Part shown: in pieces, positions 12,821 through 25,700 of the stretch
Numbering within the stretch: the first letter of the stretch is position 1
How the letters are laid out: each line of letters opens with the position of its first letter
Source of the DNA: Plakobranchus ocellatus
Taxonomy: Eukaryota > Mollusca > Gastropoda > Plakobranchidae
Assembly (NCBI GenBank): GCA_019648995.1
Contig: BLXT01008342.1
Span: 643,925 to 688,878, forward strand
DNA: 44,954 nt
Direction: 5' to 3'
Position numbers and translations under genes: made by a program
The notes under the pieces: generated by a model
Told to the model about the DNA's origin: nothing
Databases searched by the model: none
What the model saw: only the letters and a program-made list of their open reading frames with translations

Positions 12821-13470
12821 TGTAAAAGTTAGGAGCAATAATTAAGCTTTGTATTGATCACGTTTCAAACTGTTTGATTGAAAACAGATGTGAGATGTAA
12901 CTGACTGTCTTTGAATACAAGCAAGATGCATTTGTTAAGGCACAACAGTGAGCCCAGCGCATGCAAAATAAAGTAATGCTGCTTTTTTTCAAGTTGTTGC
13001 CGACGTATAGATTATTACTAAAGATAGCATGCTCATACCTTTGCTTTTACATATAAAAGCACACAGAAAAGAAATACATGTTCCATAAACTTTAACAAAA
13101 AAAAAGCCTATAAATTTTACTTTTGAACTACAGATATAAGAAAATCTTTGGAACATCATTTGATTCTGAAATTACATTTTTTTAAAATCTTGATTCAGAT
13201 GTTCTATATTAATTCAAAACATAATTTATGGGTTGGGCTTGAGAAAATGTAAAAAGGTGATTGAAAAAGAGTAAATCAATCACTACCAGTCAGACATCAT
13301 TTTATTCTCTATACCTTCAAATATTTTCACTTTGCTTCTTTTCAATGAGGTTTCATATTTCCCTTATTCTAAATGGAACACCGCCCAAATTCTGTGCTTT
13401 AACACTCCCTGTTAAAAAGACCAAAAAATATTCAAACATTCCACCAATCACTTGTGCAGAAGACTCTGTT
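12821..13470 (-). other. Region downstream of receptor gene stop
   Basis: AT-rich DNA just past the receptor stop codon, so part of it should be 3' UTR on the - strand. No other feature was seen except the candidate poly(A) signal listed separately. Confidence 0.4.
13311..13316 (-). terminator. Candidate poly(A) signal of receptor gene
   Basis: TTTATT on the + strand is AATAAA on the coding strand, 155 nt beyond the stop. Other copies lie further downstream, so the true 3' end is not settled. Confidence 0.3.
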
Positions 13471-13740
13471 TCATGATCTAGATAACTCCAACGTTGCCAC
13501 TGAATCTTGACCATCTCCATTTGACACAACTGAATCATTCATGCTGCCCGAGGGATACATTGGGTTGTCATAGCCAGGGGAGTCTGTATTTGATTCACCT
13601 CCTTGCATAACAGAGTCACTGTTGTTGTTGACAAAGCCGCTGTTATCATAAGTATACTGCTGGTCCTGAGTATCTCCTACAGCACCACCTTCCTCATGAA
13701 GCTGACCATAATTGAATGACGGGTCTTCCAGTCCATGAAG
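13471..13740 (-). CDS. Receptor exon y: cytoplasmic tail, last coding exon
   Basis: Eighty-nine codons and TGA (13471-13473). Polar, rich in D, N, S, G and Q, probably disordered. A second N-P-x-Y motif (GYDNPMYP) lies 28 residues from the end; other tyrosines sit in FNYG and YTYDN. Acceptor ACCTAAAG. Confidence 0.83.
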   Translation of the reverse strand, partial: LHGLEDPSFNYGQLHEEGGAVGDTQDQQYTYDNSGFVNNNSDSVMQGGESNTDSPGYDNPMYPSGSMNDSVVSNGDGQDSVATLELSRS

Positions 13741-16700
13741 CTTTAGGTGAAAAGAGATAGGCAAATGTTAAAGATTATTTTTCCCCTGTCCAAAATGTAA
13801 TGCAAAGCATTATTTAAAAAAGCTCAAACTATCAGGAGCATCACATACAATTTTCCAGATTTTGTAGTGTGCTTTGTGTAACCCAGTCTTGACTTATGAA
13901 AGAAGAAAAACTTTCTTGAAATTTGTTTTAATTAAAAGCCTCCTGTTCATCGACCTCGTGCCACTTAGGTAGACTGAAAACGTACATGTATTGTTCAGTT
14001 TCAACTTTGTTGGGTAAAATAAAACAGGTTACATCCACTGATTTAAAGTGAAGACTACATAATTCAAAATCATTTGGATAAAATTTTCTTTTGTTTCATG
14101 GTGAAAATTTCTCTCTTTCAAGCTTTGCATGTTATTTGTTTTAAACTGTTCAGTGGCTCATTTTGCTCCCTTAAAGTCTTATTGGCAAACAAGTTGTCTG
14201 ATGATGGCGATTACAAAACTTGTAAATATTACAATGATCAGACAGGACAAAAAGAGTCTCCTCTATCCTACACCGTGCATATTATGGGGGAAGAGGGAGG
14301 GTACTTGTAGTTTCGATGAAATGTAGAGGCAGTGCTAAGTTATGCAGGCTTAACATCGGAAAAGCAACGAAGTAAAAGTAGAAGATGCCAGGCTGTTGCT
14401 CTTGTTCTGGAATTAAAATTCACTCTGTACAAAGGACATGCCATTGCCTTAGAATGTACTATATAAGGGCCTCCTCGTTGACTGAAAAAAGCAGGTGTAG
14501 CTGAAAAAATCGTAATGGGCTCTAACAGTTCTTACAAATTTAAATATTTTCTTTCTTTCCACACTAGTTGTCTTTAGCAGCTCAAACTCCATGGCTCCAG
14601 ATGTTTGGGTAAAACTTGTCATTAGAATACTGAAAAGGTCTAATTTTTGGATCTTAAAGTAATAATAACAGCCAAATTCATTAAAAAAACCTAAAGGATT
14701 TGAGACGTCTGATGTCCAACAATGGATCATAACTTTTATAAAACTTTCCCCGTAGGATATTTTATTGCTTAAGAAATGTTTGGGGAGCAAGACCCACTTT
14801 ATCTTAAATAAAAATACTTTAGAGCAACTCATTAAGGTGCTTAATACATGTCACAAGACCTTCATTTAAGATCCCATTGTACAAACCTTGGACTAAGAAA
14901 AATTTGTACTTTCCCAAGCTCACATTGCAGAACTACCTCTTGCATTACAAATTCAGGCTAGGCGTGATATCTAGCGCTTGCTTACTTTTAACTAATTACT
15001 ATATCTTATTTAAAGTCTATATAAAAGAAAAAGGAGATGTTTCTAGAGATTAAAAAATTATCTTCTGCTTAAGAAAAAACTTGAATGTTGTGAGCCAACA
15101 GGCCAGAACTGCTATGTTAACTCACCCGGCCCTAGTCATTTCAAGGCTCGCCGATGCTTCAAAACTGGCCATTTCAGACAGTTTTTAAAAAATTCTAGTG
15201 CTTAACTAAATTGTAGTGGAAACTTCATTTTTACTGTGCATTACTTTACAAATGTGTTTATTTTATTTCTTTTGGTGTCGTGGTTGATTTTTTACAATTT
15301 TTAAAAAACACCATGCATTTTCCATTTTCGGAAAGCGTTCCCAATCCCAGACAGCAGAGACCCATAAAAAGCAGATCTACAAAACCTATAACCTGAGAAA
15401 AATATTACATTTGGAAATAAATTTTGTCACCGAAAATTAAAGAATCATTTTATTGAAACTGGTTCTTTAGTTTAAATCTAAATCTATCTCACTCCAAATC
15501 ATGAAGTCTTTAATTTGACCGTTCACCTTCATGGGTCATTAGCGGTTAAGCAGAGTGAATCTAGAATTACAGAAACCCGAAATGACGATTTATTGCCTTA
15601 TTATTCTAACAAGACCTAGATTTTTCACTCGAAATTCAAATGTACCTCCTAGAATCTCTAGATCTAGATCTAGTCTAGATTCTAAATCTGTATCTAGATC
15701 TAGATCTAGAGTTTGAGATTGGATGGACACTTAGGTTTGGGGACAAGATTTTATGTTGAACAAAACTAATATTCTCGAAACGATTGGGAATGGAAATAAT
15801 TTTCATCATCTGATTCCTGCTCATATGGCTCAAAAACACTATCTTCAGCAAACTCAAAAGTATCAAACATTGCGCCGTGATTCCGCTATTGTTTTGGTTG
15901 GAAACAACTTCAGAATGACAGATCGACTAGTTCGGAGGTATTCGTCTTCAATCCTTTATTTTGAATACAAAAAAATAAGAGAAGTGCGGCAAATTGGGTA
16001 TCACCATAAAGCTCGGAAACTCACGAAAACTACCGAGAAAACAGGAAGTTTCAAAAACATTGTGAACATACTTAAAAAAATTCACAAAGCTATGCCGAAC
16101 ATACTCGACATCAGGGCCCGGGCGCTATAAATAGCATATCGATATTTGACACCAGGGCCCCCTGAGTTAAAAGCCTAGTAAATCTGGATAAAATTGTGTT
16201 GATGGCCCAGCCGGGGTGCATTTTTAACATCTATTTCTAAGAGTGAAACATACACGTATCAAGAAATTCAAACAAAGACAGTCTCTACGTAAACACGGCA
16301 TACTTTTCTTACCTTCACTGATCCTGATACTCCATAGCGAGGATTTTCAAAAGCCACCGTATCATCTACTTTAGGGGGAATTTGACGCGACCTGAAGGGA
16401 CAGTGGAAGGTTCAATATTAGCTAAATATATACAACAGCGGTTATAAATTTTTTTTTTTAATGCATTTTGGTATAAAAGGACATTGATATTTAATTTTAT
16501 AAATCGTTGGGGCAGCAATCAGACGGAACATTAATATTGTTCAACATCACTGCCAGAACAATTCTCAAATATAAAATTATAAAATCTAAAATACTTTACA
16601 TGATGAGGAAGTCACGAAACATGGCACATTTAACATGTACTTGAAATTAAAAACATGCAAATCAAAGCAGAGAAGCTTATTCAAATTCTACAATTGCAAT

Positions 16701-19700
16701 GTAACAAGTTTCCATATTAAAAACATACATAACTAAAAATTAATCTTCACTAAATATCTATTATCTTACTGCTATAAGCCATTTGACTTTGAAAAAGGCT
16801 TGATACTCTTTTAAAAAAAAAAAAAAAATAAAGGTATGACCACACAGACCTCGAAAATAATATTTTTAGACATAAACACATTTCATTTCATGGCTTACTT
16901 GAATATGAAGAACAGCACTAACAGAATAATAGCAATAAAGGCGATAACTGCAACAGTGATCCCAAGACCAAGTGCCACTTTTTCTCCATCAAAATCTTAA
17001 AAAAAAAAAAACAAAGGCATTATTAAATTGAGTGACAAATGGCCAAGTTGAGTGAGCTTGTTTAAAAAATATAGGTTTTACCAATTTTGTGAAAATGAAC
17101 ATATCAAAAGTACATGGTGATCCTATATTACAGCATATATTTAATTTATTGATAATAATTGTATATCAGTTCAGATGTCTGTTTAAAAAAAAAGCATTGC
17201 AAAAACATCCAATTTTAAGGTTGAAAAGAACTTTTTTTATAAAACAGCTATCTTAAATTATACAATTTTTTTTCAATATCACATCAGATGAGGAGCGAAT
17301 ATGTATGATATCACCACATTCTGCAGTACAACAAATATATGTGTGGCTACACAGGAAAACCCTTCACATGGGTCCAGATAAGAGTTTTCGATCCAAGGAA
17401 GAGCATTTTGCTTTTTATTTGAAGGCTCTAAATAAGTTTAAAAATCAACGTGTTTTAAAGTCACATGGTTGAGGAAACATTCCAAGTAAAGAGAACGACT
17501 ATATTCTAAATTAATTTTCTCCAGACCATAAATATCGGCCATCAATAAATTTCAGAGCTGAAGGTAAAAGGATGTAATATATTCATCATCATCAGGTACC
17601 TTGTCTGGAACAGACATTGGCGATCATGTTCTTCCACTCAAACCTATTCTCAGTTAACCTTATAAAGTTGTTATTGCTACTCTTGCCTATTGCCCATGAC
17701 TTAGGACTTTCAATAAAAGTTATTCTCTGTCTGCCTCAACTGCTTTTGCCTTCAATATTTCCAGTGATTCTAAACCCTTGTGTCGGCAAATATGGCCTAC
17801 AAACTGTAGTTGCCTCTGTCTTATTCGAGATTAGCCTCTTTCAGTACCAATTCATCGGACTTTTCCTCTGTCCATGATATTCTCATCATTCTTCTGATAA
17901 ACCACATCTCTACTGTTTCTAGTTTTTTCTCTATTTCTTTGTTCATTGTCCAACACTAACTACTATACAAAACTACTGACCATACATATGTTTTAATTAC
18001 CCTTATTTTGGTTTTCATACTTATGGTTCTATTTGCCAGTATTGGCTTCATTTTTTGGAATGTATCTTTGGCCAGGGCTATTCTTTTACTTACTTCACTT
18101 GTACATCTGCCATATGAGGATATCAGGTAATCTAGATATTTGGATTTTGTAACTTGTTTGACTTGTTTGCCTTTCCTAACAAGATTGCACTTGGGGTTAG
18201 AGGATTTCTTTGAGATGACCATGCATTCCGTTTTCTTTACATTCAAAGACAAGCAGATTCTTTCGCTCTCTAAAACCACAGTATCTAGAAGTTTTTGGAG
18301 TTGTTCACCAGATTCTGCTATTAAAACTGTATCATCTGCATACCTGAGATTATTAAGATTCTCTCCATTTATTTTAAAGCCTGAAATACCATCAAGATTC
18401 CTTAAGATCATTTTATTATATAGGCTAAAAAGATAAGGAGACATTACACGTCCCTGCTTCACACCTCTTTTGATGGGTTTGAAATCACTATGTTCTCTGG
18501 TTTTGGCTCATGATTTTTTTTTTCCTTGGGAAGCTACACAGCAGTGGTTTCCCCTTGCCTACGCCTGGTTTGTGCACAAGTTCTCCATTAGCCTTCCTCT
18601 CACAACCAAGCCATAAGGCAGTGGGATCTATGGGTGGCCTTTGTCCTATAAAGGATCTTCCGCCCTTTGCAGGCCTTATTTTTAGTCCTACTGGGTCCCA
18701 CTACCCTCCTGACCAATATAAAATTGATGGAGTTACCGTTTTAATCGCCCACTGTCCAACAGCAGGACGATATATACATCAATTATGTTTAAAAAAACAA
18801 CAATAACAAAAAAAAATCAACTGCGCAGACTAAACTTTTCACTAACCATCATCCTCTTGTTTCTCTGCAGATGGATCAGCTGAAAAGAAAGAGAGAAATA
18901 ACATCACATATACATCAATTTACAGTAAAAGATGTATTTATAAAAGGGAACCCTTTGTTTATTTTTATCTGTTGGGGCCTTCGATAATTAAGAAAAAACA
19001 AATAGAAAATACCATGTACCTACAGAATTCTTCAGCATAAAAAAAATAATAATGAATTCAATAAAATGTAAAAATAAGTGTTACCAGGCTAATTGATACA
19101 TCATCTATGCAAACGTTCCCACCCAGAATATTAATTTTTCAGGTCTAAAATGATCAATCATTTTATGGTGTCTAACTGCTACTTACGTTCGTTAAAAAAT
19201 TTATTTGAAATACTTTGAGTCTTAATTCAATCAAATTTTGATAAATTTACATGAAAGTTGTAAAAAAAAGCACCATATAGCTGTCTAAATATATATCTGA
19301 CAATTTTAAAAAAAAATGTACTTAGTCTCTAGCAAGTTCTGATGGATTTTAGCAAAGCAAACCAAAAATTATAATTGGCGCAAAGAAGTTAAACAAATCA
19401 CTCACACTCTGCACGCAATATCAAGAGTTCAAGCAGTGAAATAACTTTATGCACAGAACAAATCGTTTTCCAATGTTGTAACTATGCATTCATCAATAAT
19501 GACACCTTCAGGCAAAAGCATCAGGCAGATCTATATATTTTTCATATTAGTAATTATTTACATTGATTTAATTTAAAGCGTAAAATTTATAGAGTTTGGA
19601 AAAACTGACCAGCAGATACTAAGTGGAATATCATCTTAAGCAAAATTCAAGAGTACAACAGATAAACAAGACAAGGAACAAATAATCAATAGGATTTTAA

Positions 19701-22700
19701 CAGTCAATGTTAAAAAAAAATTCAATGCACAAGTGCTTTGAAATCCCAAAAGGTGTACAACAAAAGGAATTTCAAGGAACAGATTTCTATGTCTTCTATG
19801 ATCTGCTGTTTTATGAACTTTTTTTAACATCAATAACAATAATATTCTCCCAATTTGTTGCAACACCAGGTGCTTTGGAGAGTCATTTTATATGATGAGG
19901 TGAGATGTATATTAATTCTATTGCATATGGTTATACTGTAGTTCCCATGGAGACTTGTATTTGAAGATCTCAAAATTATCAAACTTCTCATTCTTGGATC
20001 ATATGATTTCATTTTATACTGACTATAAAACACCAAAATGTAAAATAGGTCTTGTATGAATGTTAAGAGGATCAGACAGAATGCAGAAATTCCTTTACAG
20101 ATTATATTTTGATTCTTGTAGTCAAGATTAGGACTTGCAGATTTTGAAAATTATTTTTTTTCCTACATTTTGACAAACATAAAGCTTGTTGAATATAAAA
20201 AGGATATAATACAATATCGTGAGTGACATAGGCCTTACCAAATTATCAGCTGATACTTCTTGCTTGATACTTTACGACACTGTATCTATACTGCACAATA
20301 ATATTTCAAAACCATATAAAAAGACAGAAAGAAACCAAGGCTAAGCTCTCTTACCTATGGTTGAAAACTCAATTATTTGAGATTTTTGGCTCACTACTGG
20401 CCCTATGCCTTCAACATATGCTTTGTAAGAGGTCTTAGGTTTAAGATCAGTCAGGGTGTATTCTGTTCCATGCACATTATGAACCTGGGGACAAAAAAAT
20501 CAAAACACACACACAATCAAATAAAAAATTTCAATGCTGTCAAAAAAAAAGAAAAGAAAAAAGACTTTTTCTTGCCGAAAAAAAAAAAAAAGATATGACA
20601 AAGACATTCCTATTTAAAAAAAAAAAAATTTAAATCTTATGCCCTAAAAGTAAATTTAAACACATTTTACAACTACATTAAGTCAATAAAGAACTACAGT
20701 ACACCTCGGACTCAACGAACTAGTTTGGTCATTTAGAAAAGTTTGTTGGAGCCAAGGTGAAATAATTGTACTCTAGCCTGCATCTAGACACTAGCGCACA
20801 CTTTTTCAGATCCGTACAAGCAATCCCACCCTATTCACAACCCTCCTTTTGCCCCTTCTTCTCCCCCACCCCTTCTCTGTTCTTGTTCCATTCAGATAGC
20901 CCGGGAGGTGTGAATCACAAGACAAATAAATCAGCCTCATGGGCTTGCAAAATCACGTTTGCCATCGATTGAAAGTAGAAAAGGGGGTAGGCAAAGGTGG
21001 TCACTGATGCTCGACTGTCTGGTTACGTTCACTGCCAGACAGGCTGTCTAGTTACAGCCACTCTTTATCCTTCCCACCTACTGCCTATGTTGGTGCGGCT
21101 TTGGCTCTTTGATTCCCCAATATATTCTTCCATGCGTAGGCTGTTTGTCAGCTGCCATCCCCTCCTCCGTTCCCCCTCTCCATTCATTATTTTCACCTTG
21201 TGTGTCCATACTTTACTCTACCCTACCCTTATAATGTAGCCTACCACTTGTAGTGTACTTATCAGACAGCGAACCTAGCAATTAAATTTCAACTAGGTTT
21301 ATCCACAAACATGTAGAAAAACCTTTTATAGTAGGCTTGTCCACATTTGTGGTTCGTTGAACCCGAGATGGACTGAGATTAGTTGGTTAGATACAAGATA
21401 TTTTAAGAGAGTTAAAGATGAAAAAAAACGCGGATTTTTCTTGTTCGGTGAAATGATGCTCAAAGCCATGATTATTTGAAGAAATTACTTGTTAAATTTA
21501 TACTAGATGAGTGATTAATTTTCATAAGATTTACCATTATAAACGCAAAAACATGAAATATATACATACTTGAAACTGTTTTCATTTTTAAAAAAATTGT
21601 GTGAATTATAACTAAGACATATGTTTAACAAACCTGTTTGTAAAAAGTTTCACTTATTTCTTTGTAGTAAACTGAGAAGGAATAGTAATATGTAAGTCGT
21701 GCCATGTTCCATCTCAGGTTTATATCTGTGGTTCCAGGTACAGTTGAAGCAGTCATGCCAGTAGGACGATTTACTGGAAAGGGAAGATAGATTTAAAAAA
21801 AAGAACATAAAGAATATCTATATACTTAAAATGTTTAAGAACAGCGTCCAGATTATTACAAGGGATGCAACTAGCTACTTCCAATAGTAGAAACAAATTT
21901 TTTTCAAGCATTCCTGAATTCTTCAATTTCTGCCTAGGAGAGGAAAGAATTCAGTTGTATAAAATTGGAGAAGCTGAAAAAGTCAGATTTGCAATTAAAG
22001 TAGGAAAAGTCGCATCCCTGTTTGCTCTGAGTGCAAGGCCTAGCTGTTTGCTCATTTCTTTGTTTACTCATCTTGTTGAAGTCACTGTTAGTTCAAGCAA
22101 GTTTTGTCAATTTCATGAGCACATAAAAAACAATCAGTAAGAGAATGTGATATTTTAGGCACCATTGGATGAATACATTTGGTGCATTTTTTAACCTGGA
22201 CCTTTAAATGACTTTCATTCAAATACTGAGAAATTTTGATGTTGATTCCATGCAAAAATTCAGACAGATTTAAATTATCAAAAGTAGGACAACCAAGCTT
22301 CAAGCAATAAGCCCAAAGAGGCTTCCACACAAAGAAAACCTCCAAATGAACAGGGCTTTTGAGAAATCTTTTAAGTGAAGTCACAAGAAACTTTTCCCTT
22401 GGAGAAATTTGCTTTCACTTGTTGCTACCAAAGAAGAGCAATTAAATTTTGCATTTCCTTACAATGGTTTAAGCTTATATTTCATTTTGTGTGTAAATGT
22501 GTGTCTGATTGAAGCAAAGAAAAGGTAAGGTTCACGAGACTATAATATGAATGAGACTTGAGTTTCTAACTTTATAAACCCTATGGTGCACACACTACAA
22601 CAACCCTAAATTCTTAAGCAAAGGGAAAGAATTATAATTCACTTTTTTTTACTTTGGTTGCTGAATTTTTTAAAAAAAAAATCATAAAAAAAATAATCCA

Positions 22701-25700
22701 ATGAGAACAAAAACGTGAAAAAAATGAAAAAAAAAAAACAAAAATGATTGAGCAACTGATTGGTGCCAAAGAAACATTTTTATGTATTAAGGTTTTCAAG
22801 GAAAAAAAAAAACAAAAAAACTTCACCACATCTATAACTATATCCAGCTTCACATGAAGATTTGTCACTATCATGTTGGAGAACTGCCAATTTCTTTCCT
22901 GCACACCTCTATGTTAATCTTTCTGAAGTAAATATTCTCAATTTTGAGTTTAAACTATATTGCTTGGGTCTATAAAAAGAAAATTTGTCATAAGAATGCT
23001 TTCAATACTATTTTTCTGCTTGTGCATTGTAATTTTCAGCCTCGCAGCCAATTTTCTCAAAACGTCTTTTCCTACAGTGTTGTAAAAAATACTAATACCT
23101 GAAAACCACTGAAAGTATCTTCAAAATAATAATTAAAAAAAAAGCTAGTGTGTTCACGATTAAATGGACTTTCAAAAAACAATTTCATCTTAATTTTCAT
23201 GTTTGCCTACATATGGGCACACACACACATATATATAAATACAAAGGCATCCCAAGAAAACGTTCTTATCTATTGCACATACACTCAAATGAGAAGGTTT
23301 CAATTTCTTGCTCAAGACTTGGCAAGCTGTTGCCAAACTTGTTTCCAGCAGTCATCCACACTCTGTAGAGTGTCATTGGCATCAGCCCCATCAGTTGATA
23401 ACGCAGAACATTTTGGCTCTGGTTGAAAGATACAGAAGAAAACCCATTAAGTGAAAGCTGAAAACTAAATTCCACAGAAGTTGAAAAACTGGAATAGACT
23501 GAAAGGCTGTTTAAGCAAACAATGATGTACCTTATTTAGGGTGAACTTAAGGTGTGGCAAAAGAGCCATCAAAACATTTGAAAAAAAAACAACAAAAAAC
23601 AACATAATTTGTAGTTAACACAGTTGACATTATAATTCATTATCTACCTCATGATGACAGTGAAAGCATTCAGCATTTGGAAATGATGTAATTTATAAAG
23701 CTAATATAAATAATAAAAAGCAAAGCTAACCTTTGCAAATTTCATAGAGTCATTTGGTAATAGTATAAATTGTTTAAATTTTGTACACTAGCTAGTATTC
23801 AACATACCACTGCCACATGCTTGGTGATATTTCTGACAATCTCTGTATAGTAGATGGTGTAATGATCAACTTTGTCTGCTGCTTTCAGGGGCTGGGTCCA
23901 AGACAATGTAAGACCCTGACCTTGTCTGAGCACGGAAAGACTCACATTCATGGGACTAAAGGGTATTTGGCCTGGTTTGGAGGGAGAGATATTTCTGACA
24001 GTTAGCAAAAAAAAAGTTTTGCTCTCAGCAATCACTGGGTGATGACCCTTTGCAATCACTACAATTACATTCAACAAGTTTTGGAGGGTTCACATTTATG
24101 ATGATTTAGAAATATTTCATTTTTCAAGAATAAGCCTCTTTAATGAGATTAACAAATTATAATTCTTGCAGCATAGAAGATTTATCTCCTTATCTTTGAG
24201 ATTTACTGTAAGCCTTGCCATAGTTTTAGCTTTATATGTACCTCTAAAACTAGCTGTTTATCAAGGAACAAACGCTTCTATGTATAGGAATAAATCTATC
24301 ATACTATATGGAGATATAATAAGATGTCATAAGTTCTATGATTATTTCATTTAGCATTTGTTTTTGATAAGCTTTTAAGTTTTTACCTCCACAATGTTAG
24401 AAGTGATAGTTCTCTGTAAAATGCTCTTCAGGTAAAAGGAACCTTATGAAAGCAATTAACTAAAATACTAATGCCTAAAATTGGACCCCTCAATAGTTCC
24501 ACAGTTCATTGAAGAAGATTCTCTTGCAATAAAAAAAACAACAACTTTAAAATATGTCTTTTGATATTCCATGTGATCAGCTGAATGCCAAGAATTCACT
24601 ATGCATATCTTGTTCAAATTTTTAACATCCAAGAATGTATTGGGGTCTAAATAGAGGGAGCAGAAACAATGTTGGCACCTAAAATATAAATAATTGAGTT
24701 TAAAGTCGCATTCCGAAGATTTTATTTCATTGTTGTAAACTAAAATTTTATTTAGAGAAATTTCCATTGGTGATATTTAGATAGAGATGAGCTAATCCTG
24801 TGTTAAGATATAAAGAATTAATTTTGTTATGAATAGAATGTATTAAAAACAAAACATGTTCTTAAATATCTTTTTTTTCTCATTCCTTATGACTGGTATA
24901 AAGACATGTTTCCCTAATTTTAAATCTTTTTTTTTTTAACAGTATAAACAAGGATCAAAGAGTTCCCAATTTTAAATGCACATTTTGTAATAAAAAGGCT
25001 CAACTTTTATGAAATGAACTGAAGTTCTACAAATCAATACTTACACATCATAAAATATGAAATTAAAATCAAAGATATGAGTCAATTTTGGAAATAAGAA
25101 ATAAAGTATGCTTACTTTCTCACAAGAATCTTGACCTTTTCTTCTTTTTTCTTCAAAACCAATTTAGACCAATGAGAAACCTACCTGTGCCAGTTTTCAT
25201 GCAACTGACAATTGGTTGCCAATCACCTAGGCATTGAAGCAGTTTCTCTTGGTCAGAGACCACACTGGCTGGCACCACACCTTTGCACATAGCCTGACAA
25301 AACGGAAGGACTGCAGACTCCTGACAACATTTTGTGTGGTCTCGTCCATCTTACAGAGTGAGAGGAGAAAGAATGTAGAGCTTAGATTCTCAAATGATAA
25401 ATAGGCGATTTTAAAACTCTTTAAAAAAAAAAAAATTGCCCTCCAATATGTACTGAAAATGCTTTAAATTACATAGAAAACTCTCAAATTTTTACTTTCA
25501 TTTTAACTTGAGCTGTATTCCATTCTTTTGAGCAATTTTGGTTGTTAAATTTTCTGAAAGTTCATATAGTCCTAGCCTCTCAACATTTTCAATTTCTTTA
25601 TACATCTTTCAGACAAGTGTTTCAAGATGGTGGGTCTTGAATATTTGTTCCAACAATGAATTTATCTCTCCTACCTCTTGACTTCCAAAACATAAAACTT

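Larger units (their letters stand above)
15117..16170 (-). mobile_element. piggyBac-like non-autonomous element
   Basis: Flanked by TTAA at 15117-15120 and 16167-16170, the target site of piggyBac transposons. Inside, CTCACCCGGCCCTAG (15121-15135) faces CCAGGGCCCCCTGAG (16152-16166), an inverted match at 11 of 15. A 34-codon acidic frame on the - strand (15766-15870) may be the start of a lost transposase. Lies in the intron between exons x and y. Confidence 0.6.

Noticed and set aside
15753-16130. A 125-codon + strand open frame
   Set aside because: It lies inside the piggyBac-like element, antisense to the acidic frame, and shows no domain or family motif.
18140-18436. A 98-codon + strand open frame
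   Set aside because: Antisense shadow of the LINE reverse transcriptase.
20766-21239. Two + strand frames of 68 and 80 codons
   Set aside because: Both fall inside the pogo-like MITE in C/T-rich sequence and resemble no transposase.
21865-22384. Overlapping open frames of about 90-98 codons on both strands
   Set aside because: No domain was recognised, splice signals do not connect them to the receptor, and the flanking exons s and t already join in phase.
23972-24077. A longer 5' extension of receptor exon r
   Set aside because: The upstream AG near 23995 gives the wrong phase for joining exon q; the AG just before 23971 keeps the frame and matches the start of exon j.
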